Shown here: piece by piece, positions 34,741-44,157 of the stretch
How positions within the stretch are numbered: position 1 is the first letter of the stretch
Layout: the number at the start of each line of letters is the position of its first letter
Assembly: GCA_963698405.1 (NCBI GenBank)
Contig: CAVOQT010000015.1
Span: 1 to 64,000, forward strand
Direction of reading: 5' to 3'
DNA from: SHZI01 sp963698405
GTDB lineage: Bacteria > Pseudomonadota > Gammaproteobacteria > Steroidobacterales > GCA-2729495
Length of the DNA: 64,000 nt
Notes under the pieces: generated by a model
Databases searched by the model: none
What the model saw: the letters and a program-made list of their open reading frames with translations, nothing else
What the model was told of the DNA's origin: nothing
Program-made: the position numbers and the translations under genes

Positions 34741-36826
34741 CAGCCGCCACAAAAGCCCACTGCGCCGCATACTCATCGACCAGCTTCGACACCGAAGCAC
34801 CGGCCCCATGGCCGGCTCGCGTTTCAATACGAATCAATACCGGCCGGTCACAGCCCAGCACATCCGACTGGGCCGCCTGCAGAGCCGCCGCGTACTTGTA
34901 ACTGTGCCAGGCAACCACCCGGTCATCGCTGGCATCTGCCTGCACGAGCACCGGAGGGTAGCAATGCCCCACCCGGATATTGTGATAGGGCGACCAGGCG
35001 CGCAGCGCCGTGAACTCAGCCGGATCATCGCTGAGACCAAAATCGCTGCCCCACTTGCGCGCATTCAGGCTGGCAGTCTGATAGCGCAGCATGTCGAGGA
35101 CACCGACGGCCGGCACCGCTGCAGCGAATAACTCCGGTCGCTGATTCAGCACCGCAGCCACCAGCGACCCCCCATTACTGCCGCCCCAGATCGCAAGGTG
35201 CTCCGCAGAAGTCACCCGATTGGCAATCAGCCACTCGGCCGCTGCGATGAAATCATCAAAGACATTCTGTTTGTTGAGTTTTGTACCGGCCAGATGCCAG
35301 GCCTCGCCATATTCACCGCCACCGCGCAGATTGGCCTGCGCGTACACGCCACCCGCCTCGATCCATGCCATGCGCGCTGCAGAAAAAACCGGCATCAGCG
35401 AGACGTTGAAGCCACCATAACCGTACAGCACGGTGGGTTGCCGTCCATCCGGCACCAAATCCTTGCGATGCACGAGATACATCGGCACGCGAGTGCCGTC
35501 GCGACTGCTATAGAACACTTGCCGGGTGGTGAAACGACTCGCATCGACAAGCTGCCGGCTGGCCAGCAGCGCGCTGACTGCAGCGGTTGCCGTATCCAGT
35601 CGCCAGATCGCACGGGGCGTCGTGAAATCCGTATACGAGAAGAAAGTTTCCGGATCGTCAGGGGTACCATCCAAACCCGCCACACTGCCCTGCCCCGGCA
35701 ACTCCACGGTAGTTACATGGCTGCCGTCCAGTTCAAACAACTGAAGCTCTGCATGTGCATCCCGTACATACTCGATGACGAGACGCCCGCCGATCAGCGC
35801 AGCCGAATCGATCGCAGCCGAAGCTTCCGGTACCACTTCACGCCAGTGAGCCGGCTCTGGCGCATCCAGGCGCACGGCAATGATCCGGCCATGCGATGCG
35901 GACTGCGTGGTCAGGAAATAGAACTGCTCACCGACTGCACCGAGAAAATCATAGCGACCGTCCCAGCGATCAAGCAGCCGGATCACATCGCTACTGTCGG
36001 CAGCAGCGATACGCTGATAGTAGATGCCGTTTGTCTCGTAACCATCCTCCACACTGATGATGAGAAAACGCCCATCAGCGGTGACCTCTGCATAGGGATC
36101 ACGCGTGGCATGGTCCGTGATTGCATAGACCTGCCGGTCAGTAGCCTGTGCAGTACCCAGCCGGTGGTAGTAGATGGCAACCTGCTGACTGTCGTCGTAG
36201 TGCTGCGTATCGCCAGCCACCGCCTGCTGCGGGTAGCGGCTGTAGTAGAAGCCGCGCCCGTCCCGTGACCAGCTGACCGGCGTGAATTTAGTGCCAACCA
36301 GCACATCGGCCGTATCGTGGCCGGTCGCCACTTCACGTATGTGCCAGGTTTTCCAGTCGCTACCACCGTCCGACAGGCCATAGGCCAGCAGACTTCCGTC
36401 CGGACTCAGCTTGAAATCGGCGATCGAGACCGTGCCATCGCCATTGAAGCTGGCTGGATCAACCAGCACCGTACCGGGCTGCGCAGGATCGCGCGTGACC
36501 CGCAACACATCCTGTTCGGCCTGACCTGGATTCCAGCTAAAGGCATACACCCCGTTCTCACGATCGGGCAGACCGCTGCGCTCATGGTCGAGCAAGGCGC
36601 GCAGGCGCTTCGCGAAGTGGGTGCGTGCGGGAAGTTCTGTGATATGGCGTTCAGTGAAGTCATTCTGGGCAGCCACCCAGGCACGGGTCTCGGCTGACTC
36701 CTGGTCTTCCATCCAGCGCCAGGGATCAGCAACCGGAACACCATGGTAGATATCGATCTGCTCGACGCGCCGTGCATTTGGATAGGGCAAGTTTGACAAC
36801 TCCACCGGCACGAACTGCATGGCCAT
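34718..36826 (-). CDS. Prolyl oligopeptidase family serine peptidase (S9A)
   Basis: About 702 residues, the usual length. An N-terminal beta-propeller begins with YPNARRVEQIDIYHGVPVADPWRWMED, and the C-terminal alpha/beta-hydrolase domain has TVLYGYGGFNVSLMP, YAQANLRGGGEYGEAWH, the nucleophile serine in IWGGSNGGSLVAAV, the aspartate in VQADASDDRVV and the histidine in ETRAGHGAG. Such enzymes cut peptides after proline. Start uncertain: the ATG at 36826 is used, but the frame is open to a TTG at 36943 and the extra part contains a hydrophobic stretch (GGLLGWLLISLLMAMQF) that could be a membrane anchor. It is downstream of serS. Confidence 0.9.
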   Translation of the reverse strand: MAMQFVPVELSNLPYPNARRVEQIDIYHGVPVADPWRWMEDQESAETRAWVAAQNDFTERHITELPARTHFAKRLRALLDHERSGLPDRENGVYAFSWNPGQAEQDVLRVTRDPAQPGTVLVDPASFNGDGTVSIADFKLSPDGSLLAYGLSDGGSDWKTWHIREVATGHDTADVLVGTKFTPVSWSRDGRGFYYSRYPQQAVAGDTQHYDDSQQVAIYYHRLGTAQATDRQVYAITDHATRDPYAEVTADGRFLIISVEDGYETNGIYYQRIAAADSSDVIRLLDRWDGRYDFLGAVGEQFYFLTTQSASHGRIIAVRLDAPEPAHWREVVPEASAAIDSAALIGGRLVIEYVRDAHAELQLFELDGSHVTTVELPGQGSVAGLDGTPDDPETFFSYTDFTTPRAIWRLDTATAAVSALLASRQLVDASRFTTRQVFYSSRDGTRVPMYLVHRKDLVPDGRQPTVLYGYGGFNVSLMPVFSAARMAWIEAGGVYAQANLRGGGEYGEAWHLAGTKLNKQNVFDDFIAAAEWLIANRVTSAEHLAIWGGSNGGSLVAAVLNQRPELFAAAVPAVGVLDMLRYQTASLNARKWGSDFGLSDDPAEFTALRAWSPYHNIRVGHCYPPVLVQADASDDRVVAWHSYKYAAALQAAQSDVLGCDRPVLIRIETRAGHGAGASVSKLVDEYAAQWAFVAAATGLTVR

Positions 36827-36918
36827 CAACAAGCTGATGAGCAGCCAGCCGAGCAACCCACCGATATCGCCGGCTGTAAATCCTGAGGCAGGCTGACTGC
36901 CCTGCTGTTCCGTCAGAT

Positions 36919-38205
36919 TCAACGCGCGCCGGCCGGCAGACAATCCACGCCACCCATATAGGGCACGAGCGCAGACGGAATCGTGATACTGCCGTCAGCG
37001 TTCTGATAGTTCTCCATCACCGCAACCAGCGCCCGGCCGGCCGCTACACCGGAACCGTTCAGGGTATGCACCAGTTCCGGTTTGCCGGTCTCCGGATTGC
37101 GCCAGCGTGCGCCCATGCGCCGCGCCTGGAAGTCGCCGCAATTGCTGCACGAGGAGATTTCACGGTACTTGTTCTGCCCGGGCAACCAGACCTCGATATC
37201 GTAGGTCTGCGCCGAGCCGAAGCCGATATCACCGGCACACAAGGCAACCACCCGATAAGGCAGCTCGAGTTTCTGCAGTATCGCTTCGGCATGTCCGGTC
37301 AGTGCTTCCAGCGCGGCAGGCGAATCGGCTGGCCGCACGATATGCACCAGCTCGACCTTCTCGAACTGGTGCTGGCGGATCATGCCGCGCGTGTCCTTGC
37401 CGTATGAACCCGCCTCGGAACGGAAACAAGGCGTATGCGCGACATAGCGCAGCGGCAGTTCGCGAGCTTCAGCAATCCTGTCGCGCATCAGATTAGTGAC
37501 CGGTACTTCAGCCGTCGGGATCAGGAACAGCTCGGTCTCGCCACTCACCGCAAACAGGTCGGCAGCGAACTTTGGCAACTGGCCGGTACCCTGCAGCGAG
37601 CTGCGATTGACCAGATACGGCACATATACCTCGGTATAACCGTGGTCCTGCGCATGGGTGTTGAGCATGAACTGGATCAGCGCCCGGTGCAGACGCGCCA
37701 GCGGACCGCGCATCACGGCAAAGCGTGCCCCGGCAATCACACCGGCTGCATCAAGGTCTAGAAGTCCGCTGCCGTTGCCGAGGTCGACATGATCGCGCGG
37801 CGAAAAATCGAATTCACGCGGGGTACCCCAGCGGCGTATTTCTATATTGGCGCTCTCGTCACGGCCGTCGGGCACAGCAGCCTGCAGCAGATTGGGCAAC
37901 ACAAGCTGCAGATCGGTCAGCTGCTGCTGAAGCGCTTCGAGCTCACCTTCGGCCGCTGCCAGGTCATCACCGAGCTGCTTCACCGTGGCCATCAGCGCTG
38001 TGGTATCGGCGCCCGATACCTTGAGCTTGCCGATCTCCTTTGAGCGTACGTTGCGCTCATTGCGCGACTGCTCGACGCTCACCTGGAGAAGCTTGCGGCG
38101 CTCCTCGATCGCCTGGAAAGCGGCAATATCGAGATTGAAGCCACGGCGGGCGAGATTCGCGCGGACCGCTTCAGGATCGGTACGCAGCAGTCTGGGGTCG
38201 AGCAT
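36919..38205 (-). CDS. serS: Seryl-tRNA synthetase
   Basis: A 428-residue class II aminoacyl-tRNA synthetase. The N-terminal long helical arm that grips the serine tRNA variable arm runs from about residue 30 to 105 (AIEERRKLLQVSVEQSRNERN...). Motif 2 is seen in FRSEAGSYGKDTRGMIRQHQFEKVELV and motif 3 in LNGSGVAAGRALVAVMENYQ. The C-terminus reads IPSALVPYMGGVDCL. Upstream of it lies rarA on the same strand, as in E. coli, where the order is lolA-rarA-serS. Intact. Confidence 0.97.
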   Translation of the reverse strand: MLDPRLLRTDPEAVRANLARRGFNLDIAAFQAIEERRKLLQVSVEQSRNERNVRSKEIGKLKVSGADTTALMATVKQLGDDLAAAEGELEALQQQLTDLQLVLPNLLQAAVPDGRDESANIEIRRWGTPREFDFSPRDHVDLGNGSGLLDLDAAGVIAGARFAVMRGPLARLHRALIQFMLNTHAQDHGYTEVYVPYLVNRSSLQGTGQLPKFAADLFAVSGETELFLIPTAEVPVTNLMRDRIAEARELPLRYVAHTPCFRSEAGSYGKDTRGMIRQHQFEKVELVHIVRPADSPAALEALTGHAEAILQKLELPYRVVALCAGDIGFGSAQTYDIEVWLPGQNKYREISSCSNCGDFQARRMGARWRNPETGKPELVHTLNGSGVAAGRALVAVMENYQNADGSITIPSALVPYMGGVDCLPAGAR

Positions 38206-38275
38206 GATGGTGATCCGGTTTCTGCAGCCTGGAAGGCCGGCAGTTTACACCGCACGCCGGCGTATCCGGCTGGCC

Positions 38276-39658
38276 TCAGGTCTTCGCCGGTGGTTTCCGG
38301 GCAGCCAGATTGCGCGCCCTGAAGGTGGCGAGCTTCTCGCCAATCCTGATCTCAAGTCCGCGCTCGACCGGCACATAGTAGTTACGCTGACCCAGTCCTT
38401 CGGGAAAGTAGCTGGCACCGGCCGCAAAACCATCAGGTTCATCGTGGGCATATCGATAGCCCTTCCCATGGCCGAGTTCACGCATCAGCCCAGTCGGCGC
38501 GTTGCGCAGCTCCAGAGGAACTTCCAGGCTGCCGTGCGTCCGGACATCGGTCTGGGCCGCTTGCCAGGCCCGATACACCGCATTGCTCTTTGCCGCACAG
38601 GCCAGAAACACCACGGCCTGGGCCAGCGCCAGCTCCCCTTCAGGACGGCCGAGCCGTTCGAATGTCTGCCAGGCATCGAGCGCCAGCGCCAGACCGCGTG
38701 GATCAGCATTGCCGATATCCTCGCTGGCCATGCGCACGATGCGGCGGGCCACGTAAGCCGGATCACAGCCACCGTCGAGCATGCGTGCCAGCCAATACAG
38801 CGAGGCATCAGGATCGGAACCGCGTACCGATTTGTGCAGCGCCGAGATCTGCTCGTAGAACACATCGCCCTGACGGTCAAAACGCCGATAACTACCGTCC
38901 AGTACCGCGGCCATGATGTCAGGCGTCAGGCTGACTGGCTCACCCTCAGCAGCCTGCGCAACGGCCAGATCTGCAGCCAGCTCAAGCAGGTTGAGCGCAC
39001 GACGTGCATCGCCATCGGCACTCCGGGCAAGCTGCAGCAGCTCGGCATCGGCAGCAACCAGGCCGGTAGCACCGAGCCCCCGCTCCATATCTTCCAGCGC
39101 CTGGCGGAGAATAAGCAGCAGCTCGGGATCTGCCAGCGGCTCAAGCACGCAGACCCGCGCTCGCGACAACAGCGCATTGTTGAGCGCAAAGGACGGATTC
39201 TCCGTCGTCGCACCGATGAAGATCAGCGTACCGTCTTCCACATAGGGCAGAAATGCATCCTGCTGCGCCTTGTTGAAGCGATGCACTTCATCCAGAAACA
39301 GTACGGTCGGCTGGCTGCGATCAGCCTGTGCAAGGACCACCGCCTCGCGCACATCCTTGACCCCTGCCATGACCGCTGAGAGCGCCACGAAGCGCGCACC
39401 ACTGGCGGCTGCAATCAGTCGGGCCAGCGTTGTCTTGCCGGTACCCGGAGGTCCCCACAGGATGACTGAATGCAGCGCCTTCGGTGCATCGCCTGCACTG
39501 GCCGCCAGCAGATGTGCCAACGGTTTTCCCGCCGCCAGCAGTTGCGTTTGTCCGGCCACCTCGGCCAGCACCCGTGGACGCATCCGGTCAGCCAGTGGTC
39601 GCCAGTTCGGCTCAGAAACCGGAGCGGGATCGCTCAGCGTTTTTTGTTTGCCCGCCAT
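38276..39658 (-). CDS. rarA: Replication-associated recombination protein A (AAA ATPase)
   Basis: A 460-residue clamp-loader-like AAA+ ATPase that acts at stalled replication forks. The N-terminus reads LADRMRPRVLAEVAGQTQLL, then Walker A WGPPGTGKTTLARLIA, Walker B VLFLDEVHRFNKAQQDAFLP, sensor 1 IFIGATTENPSFALNNALLSRA, and the C-terminal tetramerisation part (DPDASLYWLARMLDGGCDPAYVARRIVRMASEDIG). It overlaps the VanZ-like gene upstream by 25 bases, so the two are translationally linked. Intact. Confidence 0.96.
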   Translation of the reverse strand: MAGKQKTLSDPAPVSEPNWRPLADRMRPRVLAEVAGQTQLLAAGKPLAHLLAASAGDAPKALHSVILWGPPGTGKTTLARLIAAASGARFVALSAVMAGVKDVREAVVLAQADRSQPTVLFLDEVHRFNKAQQDAFLPYVEDGTLIFIGATTENPSFALNNALLSRARVCVLEPLADPELLLILRQALEDMERGLGATGLVAADAELLQLARSADGDARRALNLLELAADLAVAQAAEGEPVSLTPDIMAAVLDGSYRRFDRQGDVFYEQISALHKSVRGSDPDASLYWLARMLDGGCDPAYVARRIVRMASEDIGNADPRGLALALDAWQTFERLGRPEGELALAQAVVFLACAAKSNAVYRAWQAAQTDVRTHGSLEVPLELRNAPTGLMRELGHGKGYRYAHDEPDGFAAGASYFPEGLGQRNYYVPVERGLEIRIGEKLATFRARNLAARKPPAKT

Positions 39659-40044
39659 GCTTCAAAGCCTGACTCCAGCCACGCGCACCAGTGGCGCAGA
39701 CCGGCAATGGAAAGAATCCAGCCTAGCAGAATGCCGGCCACATCTGCGCCCAGATCCAGCAGCTCCGGGTACCGCGTAACGGTCAGGCTCTGCAGCAACT
39801 CGATCAGTATCCCGTAGGCAGTCAGGCAAATGGCCAGCATCGGCAGGCGACGCATTTCGACAACCCCGGAAAACCAGAGCATGAGCGCCATGAATGCCAG
39901 CGCATGCGCAAACTTGTCGTTGTATTTGATCGGGAGCTGACCCGGCTCCGGCATCAGCGCCAGACCGAGAACGACAGCCAGCATAATACCGCCGAGAATC
40001 GCCCAGACATGCGCATAGCGCAGTGGCAGCAGTACGGAGGTCAC
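39634..40044 (-). CDS. VanZ-like membrane protein
   Basis: A 136-residue protein with four membrane helices (VWAILGGIMLAVVLGLAL, KFAHALAFMALMLWFSG, MLAICLTAYGILIELLQSL, LGADVAGILLGWILSIAG). The YNDKFAHALAFMALMLWFSG and YGILIELLQSLTVTRYPELLDLGADVAGILLG stretches are the VanZ signature. Function is unknown in most bacteria; VanZ is named after a teicoplanin-resistance protein. It starts inside the lolA stop (4-base overlap) and ends inside rarA, an insertion into the conserved lolA-rarA pair. Confidence 0.85.
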   Translation of the reverse strand: MTSVLLPLRYAHVWAILGGIMLAVVLGLALMPEPGQLPIKYNDKFAHALAFMALMLWFSGVVEMRRLPMLAICLTAYGILIELLQSLTVTRYPELLDLGADVAGILLGWILSIAGLRHWCAWLESGFEAWRANKKR

Positions 40045-40685
40045 AGTGCGCTGTCGTCGATGACATCCGCTCCAAGCGGAATATCAAACTGAAAACTGCT
40101 TTCGGCCAGCTGCGGATTGATTTCGACGCGGGAAAACCGGATCTGCGTCTGCTGACCGAGCCGGTCGTCGAGTTCGAGATTCACCAGTTTCCGGCCATCG
40201 AAAGCGAGCCGTACGGCGGAAAAATCCGCATCCGTCGCTTTCGGCAGCAGGGTAATCCACTGCAAGCCATCAGCCTGCCATGACTTGCCGACATTGAAAC
40301 GCTCCAGCACATCCTGTTTACCGGTCAGCATGGCCGCCGGTGTATCGCCAATCCCTGCTTCCAGCTGCCGGATGATGACCTGCTCAAGATCGGCCTCATA
40401 GAGCCAGAGCCGCGTACCATCCGCCACAATCACACGCGCATAGGGCTGCTGATAATCCCAGCGGAAGCGCCCGGGACGCTGCATAACGACCTGGCCGGTG
40501 GAATCCTCGATGACCTGCTGACGGGAGTCGATGACCTGCTGACGAAAATCAGCACGCAGGGTAGTAACCCGGGTCAGAAAATCACGCAGGCGCTGCTGCC
40601 CCGGATCTTCAGCTGCCGATGCAGCAGTTGCGCCGCCCAAACCACAGGCAAGCACAAGACTCAGCAAGAAAATGGGCCGGATCAT
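40041..40685 (-). CDS. lolA: Outer-membrane lipoprotein carrier protein LolA
   Basis: A 214-residue periplasmic protein with a signal peptide (MIRPIFLLSLVLACGLGGATAASA). The mature start (RLRDFLTRVTTLRADFRQQVIDSRQ), QRPGRFRWDYQQPYARVIVADGTRLWLYEADLEQV and the late FDGRKLVNLELDDRLGQQTQIRFSRVEINP are the LolA pattern. It ferries lipoproteins from LolCDE in the inner membrane to LolB in the outer membrane. It is 15 bases downstream of ftsK, as in E. coli. Confidence 0.96.
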   Translation of the reverse strand: MIRPIFLLSLVLACGLGGATAASAAEDPGQQRLRDFLTRVTTLRADFRQQVIDSRQQVIEDSTGQVVMQRPGRFRWDYQQPYARVIVADGTRLWLYEADLEQVIIRQLEAGIGDTPAAMLTGKQDVLERFNVGKSWQADGLQWITLLPKATDADFSAVRLAFDGRKLVNLELDDRLGQQTQIRFSRVEINPQLAESSFQFDIPLGADVIDDSAL

Positions 40686-40700
40686 GCAGCAGCAAGCCGG

Positions 40701-43028
40701 TCAGTCGTTGTCAGCCGGAGGCGGTGCCAGGACTTCGCGAAATCCATTCGACTGCAAGGAACCAACGAGGCCCGCCGCTTCCATCGTCTCGACCAGCCTG
40801 GCCGCCCGGTTGTAACCAATCTTGAGACGCCGCTGTATACCGGAAACCGAAGCGCGGCGCGTCTCGACAACAATCCTTACTGCCTGGTCGTAGAGCGCAT
40901 CAGCTTCACCGTCGGCTTCCATCGTGGTGCCCGACTCACCGGGCATGCCAGGGATACCCATCGCCGGGCCTTCCGTGATCTCATCGAGATAGACCGGTGA
41001 ACCACTGCCCTTCAGCGCTGAAACAACCCGGTGCACTTCCTGATCGGACACGAAGGCACCATGCACACGTAGCGGCATGCCGGTGCCAGGCGGAAGGAAC
41101 AGCATGTCACCGTGACCCAGCAGGCACTCCGCACCACTCTGGTCGAGAATCGTGCGCGAGTCGACTTTGGCAGACACCTGGAACGCGATACGTGTCGGGA
41201 TATTTGCCTTGATGAGCCCGGTGATGACATCCACCGACGGTCGTTGCGTGGCGATGATCATGTGTATGCCGGAAGCACGTGCCTTCTGTGCCAGGCGCGT
41301 GATCAACTCTTCGACCTTCTTGCCGACGACCATCATCATGTCGGCCAGTTCATCGATGATGACCACGATCTGTGGCAGCGTGCTCAAGGTCGGCACAGAG
41401 CCATCCAGTGTCGGCTTGGGCGCATACTCGGTGCCCACCAGCGGATCAGGCAGCGGCTCGCCCTTCTCTGCCGCCTGGGTCACCTTGCGATTGAAACCGC
41501 TGAGGTTGCGCACACCGAGCGCTGCCATCAGGCGATAGCGACGTTCCATCTCGGCAACACACCAGCGCAGGGCGTTGGCGGCTTCCTTCATATCCGTCAC
41601 GACCGGTGCCAGCAGGTGTGGAATACCCTCGTACACCGACAACTCAAGCATCTTCGGATCGATCATGATCATGCGTACATCGTGCGGCCGCGCCTTGTAG
41701 AGCAGACTCAGCACCATCGCATTGATGCCCACCGACTTGCCCGAACCGGTCGTACCGGCAATCATCAGATGCGGCATGCGCTGCAGATCAGCCACCACGG
41801 ACTTGCCGCCGATATCCTTGCCGAGTGCCAGCGTCAGCGGTGAGGGCATCTCTTCATAGGCCTGCGAGCGCAGAATCTCGCCCAGCGTAACGATCTCGCG
41901 GGTCTCGTTCGGAATTTCAAGCCCGACCGTGGGCTTGCCAGGAATGACCTCGACGACTCGCACGCTGATCGCCGACAGCGAGCGCGCCAGATCCTTGGAA
42001 AGATTGCTGATCTGGCTGACCTTGACGCCAGGCGCCGGGGCCAGTTCAAAACGTGTCACGATCGGACCAGGCTGTACTGCAACGACCTCGACCTCGACAC
42101 CGAAGTCTTTCAACTTCAGCTCCACAAGTCGCGACATCACCTCAAGCGATTCTCTGGAATAGCCCGGCGGCTGCTCGGGCGGCGCATCCAGCAGGGACAG
42201 CGGCGGCAATTCACCCGGCACAGCGGCAGCATCGAACAGCTGCACCTGACGCTCTTTCTGGGCACGCACACTGGGTACCGGCGGTGCCAGCACGGGCTCA
42301 ATACGCGGCGGCACCTTCTTCTCGACCTTCCTGCGCTCTTTACGCACCGTCTCCTGGCGTTCTTCCTGGGCGCGCTGGCCCTCGCTGCGGCTACGGAAAT
42401 CGCTGATGAACTGGCGGCTCCGATCTATGCCGTCGAGCACACTCTTGCCGACCCGGTCCATGACAGCCAGCCATGACAGCCCCGTGAACAGGGAAATCGC
42501 TGCGAGCCAGACCGACAGCAGTAACAGGGTCGCGCCCAGGGGGCCCAGCCCCGCTGCAAGTCCGCGGCCGAGCAACTCACCGAATCCACCACCCGCACTC
42601 GCCGGCAGATCACCGCCAGCAAAATGCAGTGTAGCCAGCGCACAACTGCTGGCCAGCGTCAGTACAAAGCCAGCCGTACGACTCAACAGCAGCATGCGAT
42701 CCAGGGGTTCCGGGCTGGTCCGTGCATTGAAAATGATCCAGCCAGCCAGGAACACCATGACCGGAAACAGCACCGCAGGTGCGCCGAATAAACTGAATGC
42801 AACATCCGCAAACCAGGCGCCAACGGCACCGATCGGATTACGCAGCGGCGCTCCGTCACCGGTATGACTGAAGCCGGGGTCTTGTCGACTGTAGCTGAGC
42901 AAAGCCACCAGCATGATCAGCGCAACGGCGCCCAGCACCCACAGCGCCGACTCGCGCATGACGCGCGTCAGCGGCGCGGCCGTGCCGCGGTTTTCGAGTC
43001 CGATTGCTCTAGACGCGCCCGATGCCAC
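40701..43028 (-). CDS. ftsK: DNA translocase FtsK
   Basis: A 775-residue translocase. Four membrane helices occupy the first 190 residues (for example SALWVLGAVALIMLVALLSY). A short charged linker (EERQETVRKERRKVEKK) follows, then the RecA-like motor with Walker A IAGTTGSGKSVGINAM and Walker B IVVIIDELADMMMV, and a C-terminal winged-helix gamma domain (DALYDQAVRIVVETRRASVSGIQRRLKIGYNRAARLVE) that reads KOPS sites. The linker is much shorter than in E. coli (1,329 residues in total), matching the compact form of many bacteria. It moves chromosome termini at the septum and activates XerCD. Confidence 0.97.
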   Translation of the reverse strand: MASGASRAIGLENRGTAAPLTRVMRESALWVLGAVALIMLVALLSYSRQDPGFSHTGDGAPLRNPIGAVGAWFADVAFSLFGAPAVLFPVMVFLAGWIIFNARTSPEPLDRMLLLSRTAGFVLTLASSCALATLHFAGGDLPASAGGGFGELLGRGLAAGLGPLGATLLLLSVWLAAISLFTGLSWLAVMDRVGKSVLDGIDRSRQFISDFRSRSEGQRAQEERQETVRKERRKVEKKVPPRIEPVLAPPVPSVRAQKERQVQLFDAAAVPGELPPLSLLDAPPEQPPGYSRESLEVMSRLVELKLKDFGVEVEVVAVQPGPIVTRFELAPAPGVKVSQISNLSKDLARSLSAISVRVVEVIPGKPTVGLEIPNETREIVTLGEILRSQAYEEMPSPLTLALGKDIGGKSVVADLQRMPHLMIAGTTGSGKSVGINAMVLSLLYKARPHDVRMIMIDPKMLELSVYEGIPHLLAPVVTDMKEAANALRWCVAEMERRYRLMAALGVRNLSGFNRKVTQAAEKGEPLPDPLVGTEYAPKPTLDGSVPTLSTLPQIVVIIDELADMMMVVGKKVEELITRLAQKARASGIHMIIATQRPSVDVITGLIKANIPTRIAFQVSAKVDSRTILDQSGAECLLGHGDMLFLPPGTGMPLRVHGAFVSDQEVHRVVSALKGSGSPVYLDEITEGPAMGIPGMPGESGTTMEADGEADALYDQAVRIVVETRRASVSGIQRRLKIGYNRAARLVETMEAAGLVGSLQSNGFREVLAPPPADND

Positions 43029-43067
43029 TCTTCAACCCAACTTCAGATAGTGCGATAACAACAAGGA

Positions 43068-43115
43068 TTAACTGCCTGCCCGTCAAGCAGTTAACGGCCC
43101 TGATCATAGCAGGGC
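43068..43115. promoter_or_regulatory. Two inverted repeats between ftsK and trxB
   Basis: The first has perfect 8-base arms TTAACTGC (43068-43075) and GCAGTTAA (43087-43094). The second has 6-base arms GCCCTG (43097-43102) and CAGGGC (43110-43115). Both lie in the 162-bp region between divergent starts and could be operators or leader hairpins of trxB or ftsK. Confidence 0.4.
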
Positions 43116-43190
43116 ACGGGTGCGACGCAAGCCACAGACTACGCACCGGCAGTTTTGCCGCAACAGCACGGCTTCGCCTAAACTGGTCGC

Positions 43191-44150
43191 ATGACAAATA
43201 TAAAACACGCACGACTGATAATCCTCGGTTCCGGACCAGCCGGCTACAGCGCTGCCGTTTATGCGGCGCGTGCAAACCTCAACCCGCTGCTGATCACCGG
43301 TCTGGAACAGGGTGGTCAGCTGATGACCACCACTGAAGTCGATAACTGGCCTGGCGGTCGTGATGGGCTCCAGGGTCCTGAACTCATGGAACGACTGCGC
43401 GAACATGTCGCACGCCTTGATGTGGAAATGGTCAGCGACCAGATCGAAGGGGTAGAACTCGGCAAGCGCCCTTTCATTCTGCATGGCGGCACGCAGACTT
43501 ATAGTTGCGATGCACTCATCATTGCCACCGGTGCATCGGCGCGTTACCTCGGCCTGCCCTCGGAACAGCAGTTCCGCGGCAAGGGCGTGTCGGCCTGCGC
43601 CACCTGTGATGGATTCTTTTACCGCAAGCAACGCGTGGCGGTGATCGGCGGCGGCAACACGGCAGCCGAAGAAGCACTATATCTGTCCAATCTGGCTGCG
43701 CATGTCACGCTGGTCCATCGACGCGATCAGTTGCGGGCCGAGAAGATGCTGCAGGACAAACTCATGGCGAGAACGCGTGACGGCGGCAATATCTCCATTA
43801 TCTGGGAACACGAAGTGGCAGCCGTCACCGGTGATGACAGCGGCGTCACGGGCTTGCGGCTGCAGCCTGTAGACACGACACAGCCGGAGCAGACCATCGA
43901 TGTCACCGGGGTCTTCATCGCCATCGGGCATGTACCCAATACGACGATCTTTGATGGACAACTGGAACTCCAGCAAGGCTATATCGTGATCCGCAGCGGC
44001 AGCAGCGGCGGCGCAACGGCGACCAGCATCCCCGGCGTATTCGCGGCAGGTGATGTGGCCGACAGCGTCTATCGTCAGGCGATCACCTCCGCTGGTTCAG
44101 GCTGCATGGCCGCCCTGGATGCAGAGAAGTTCCTCGACATGGCCTCGTGA
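43191..44150 (+). CDS. trxB: Thioredoxin-disulfide reductase
   Basis: A 319-residue flavoprotein that uses NADPH to reduce thioredoxin. It has the FAD-binding motif RLIILGSGPAGYSAAVYAARA, the redox-active CxxC in VSACATCDGFFY near residue 138, the NADPH-binding AVIGGGNTAAEEALYLSNLA and the C-terminal FAD contact GVFAAGDVADSVYRQAITSAGSGCMAALDAEKFL. It starts a plus-strand run with the acetyltransferase-like gene, aat and infA, and diverges from ftsK. Intact. Confidence 0.97.
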   Translation: MTNIKHARLIILGSGPAGYSAAVYAARANLNPLLITGLEQGGQLMTTTEVDNWPGGRDGLQGPELMERLREHVARLDVEMVSDQIEGVELGKRPFILHGGTQTYSCDALIIATGASARYLGLPSEQQFRGKGVSACATCDGFFYRKQRVAVIGGGNTAAEEALYLSNLAAHVTLVHRRDQLRAEKMLQDKLMARTRDGGNISIIWEHEVAAVTGDDSGVTGLRLQPVDTTQPEQTIDVTGVFIAIGHVPNTTIFDGQLELQQGYIVIRSGSSGGATATSIPGVFAAGDVADSVYRQAITSAGSGCMAALDAEKFLDMAS

Positions 44151-44157
44151 TTAGCCA

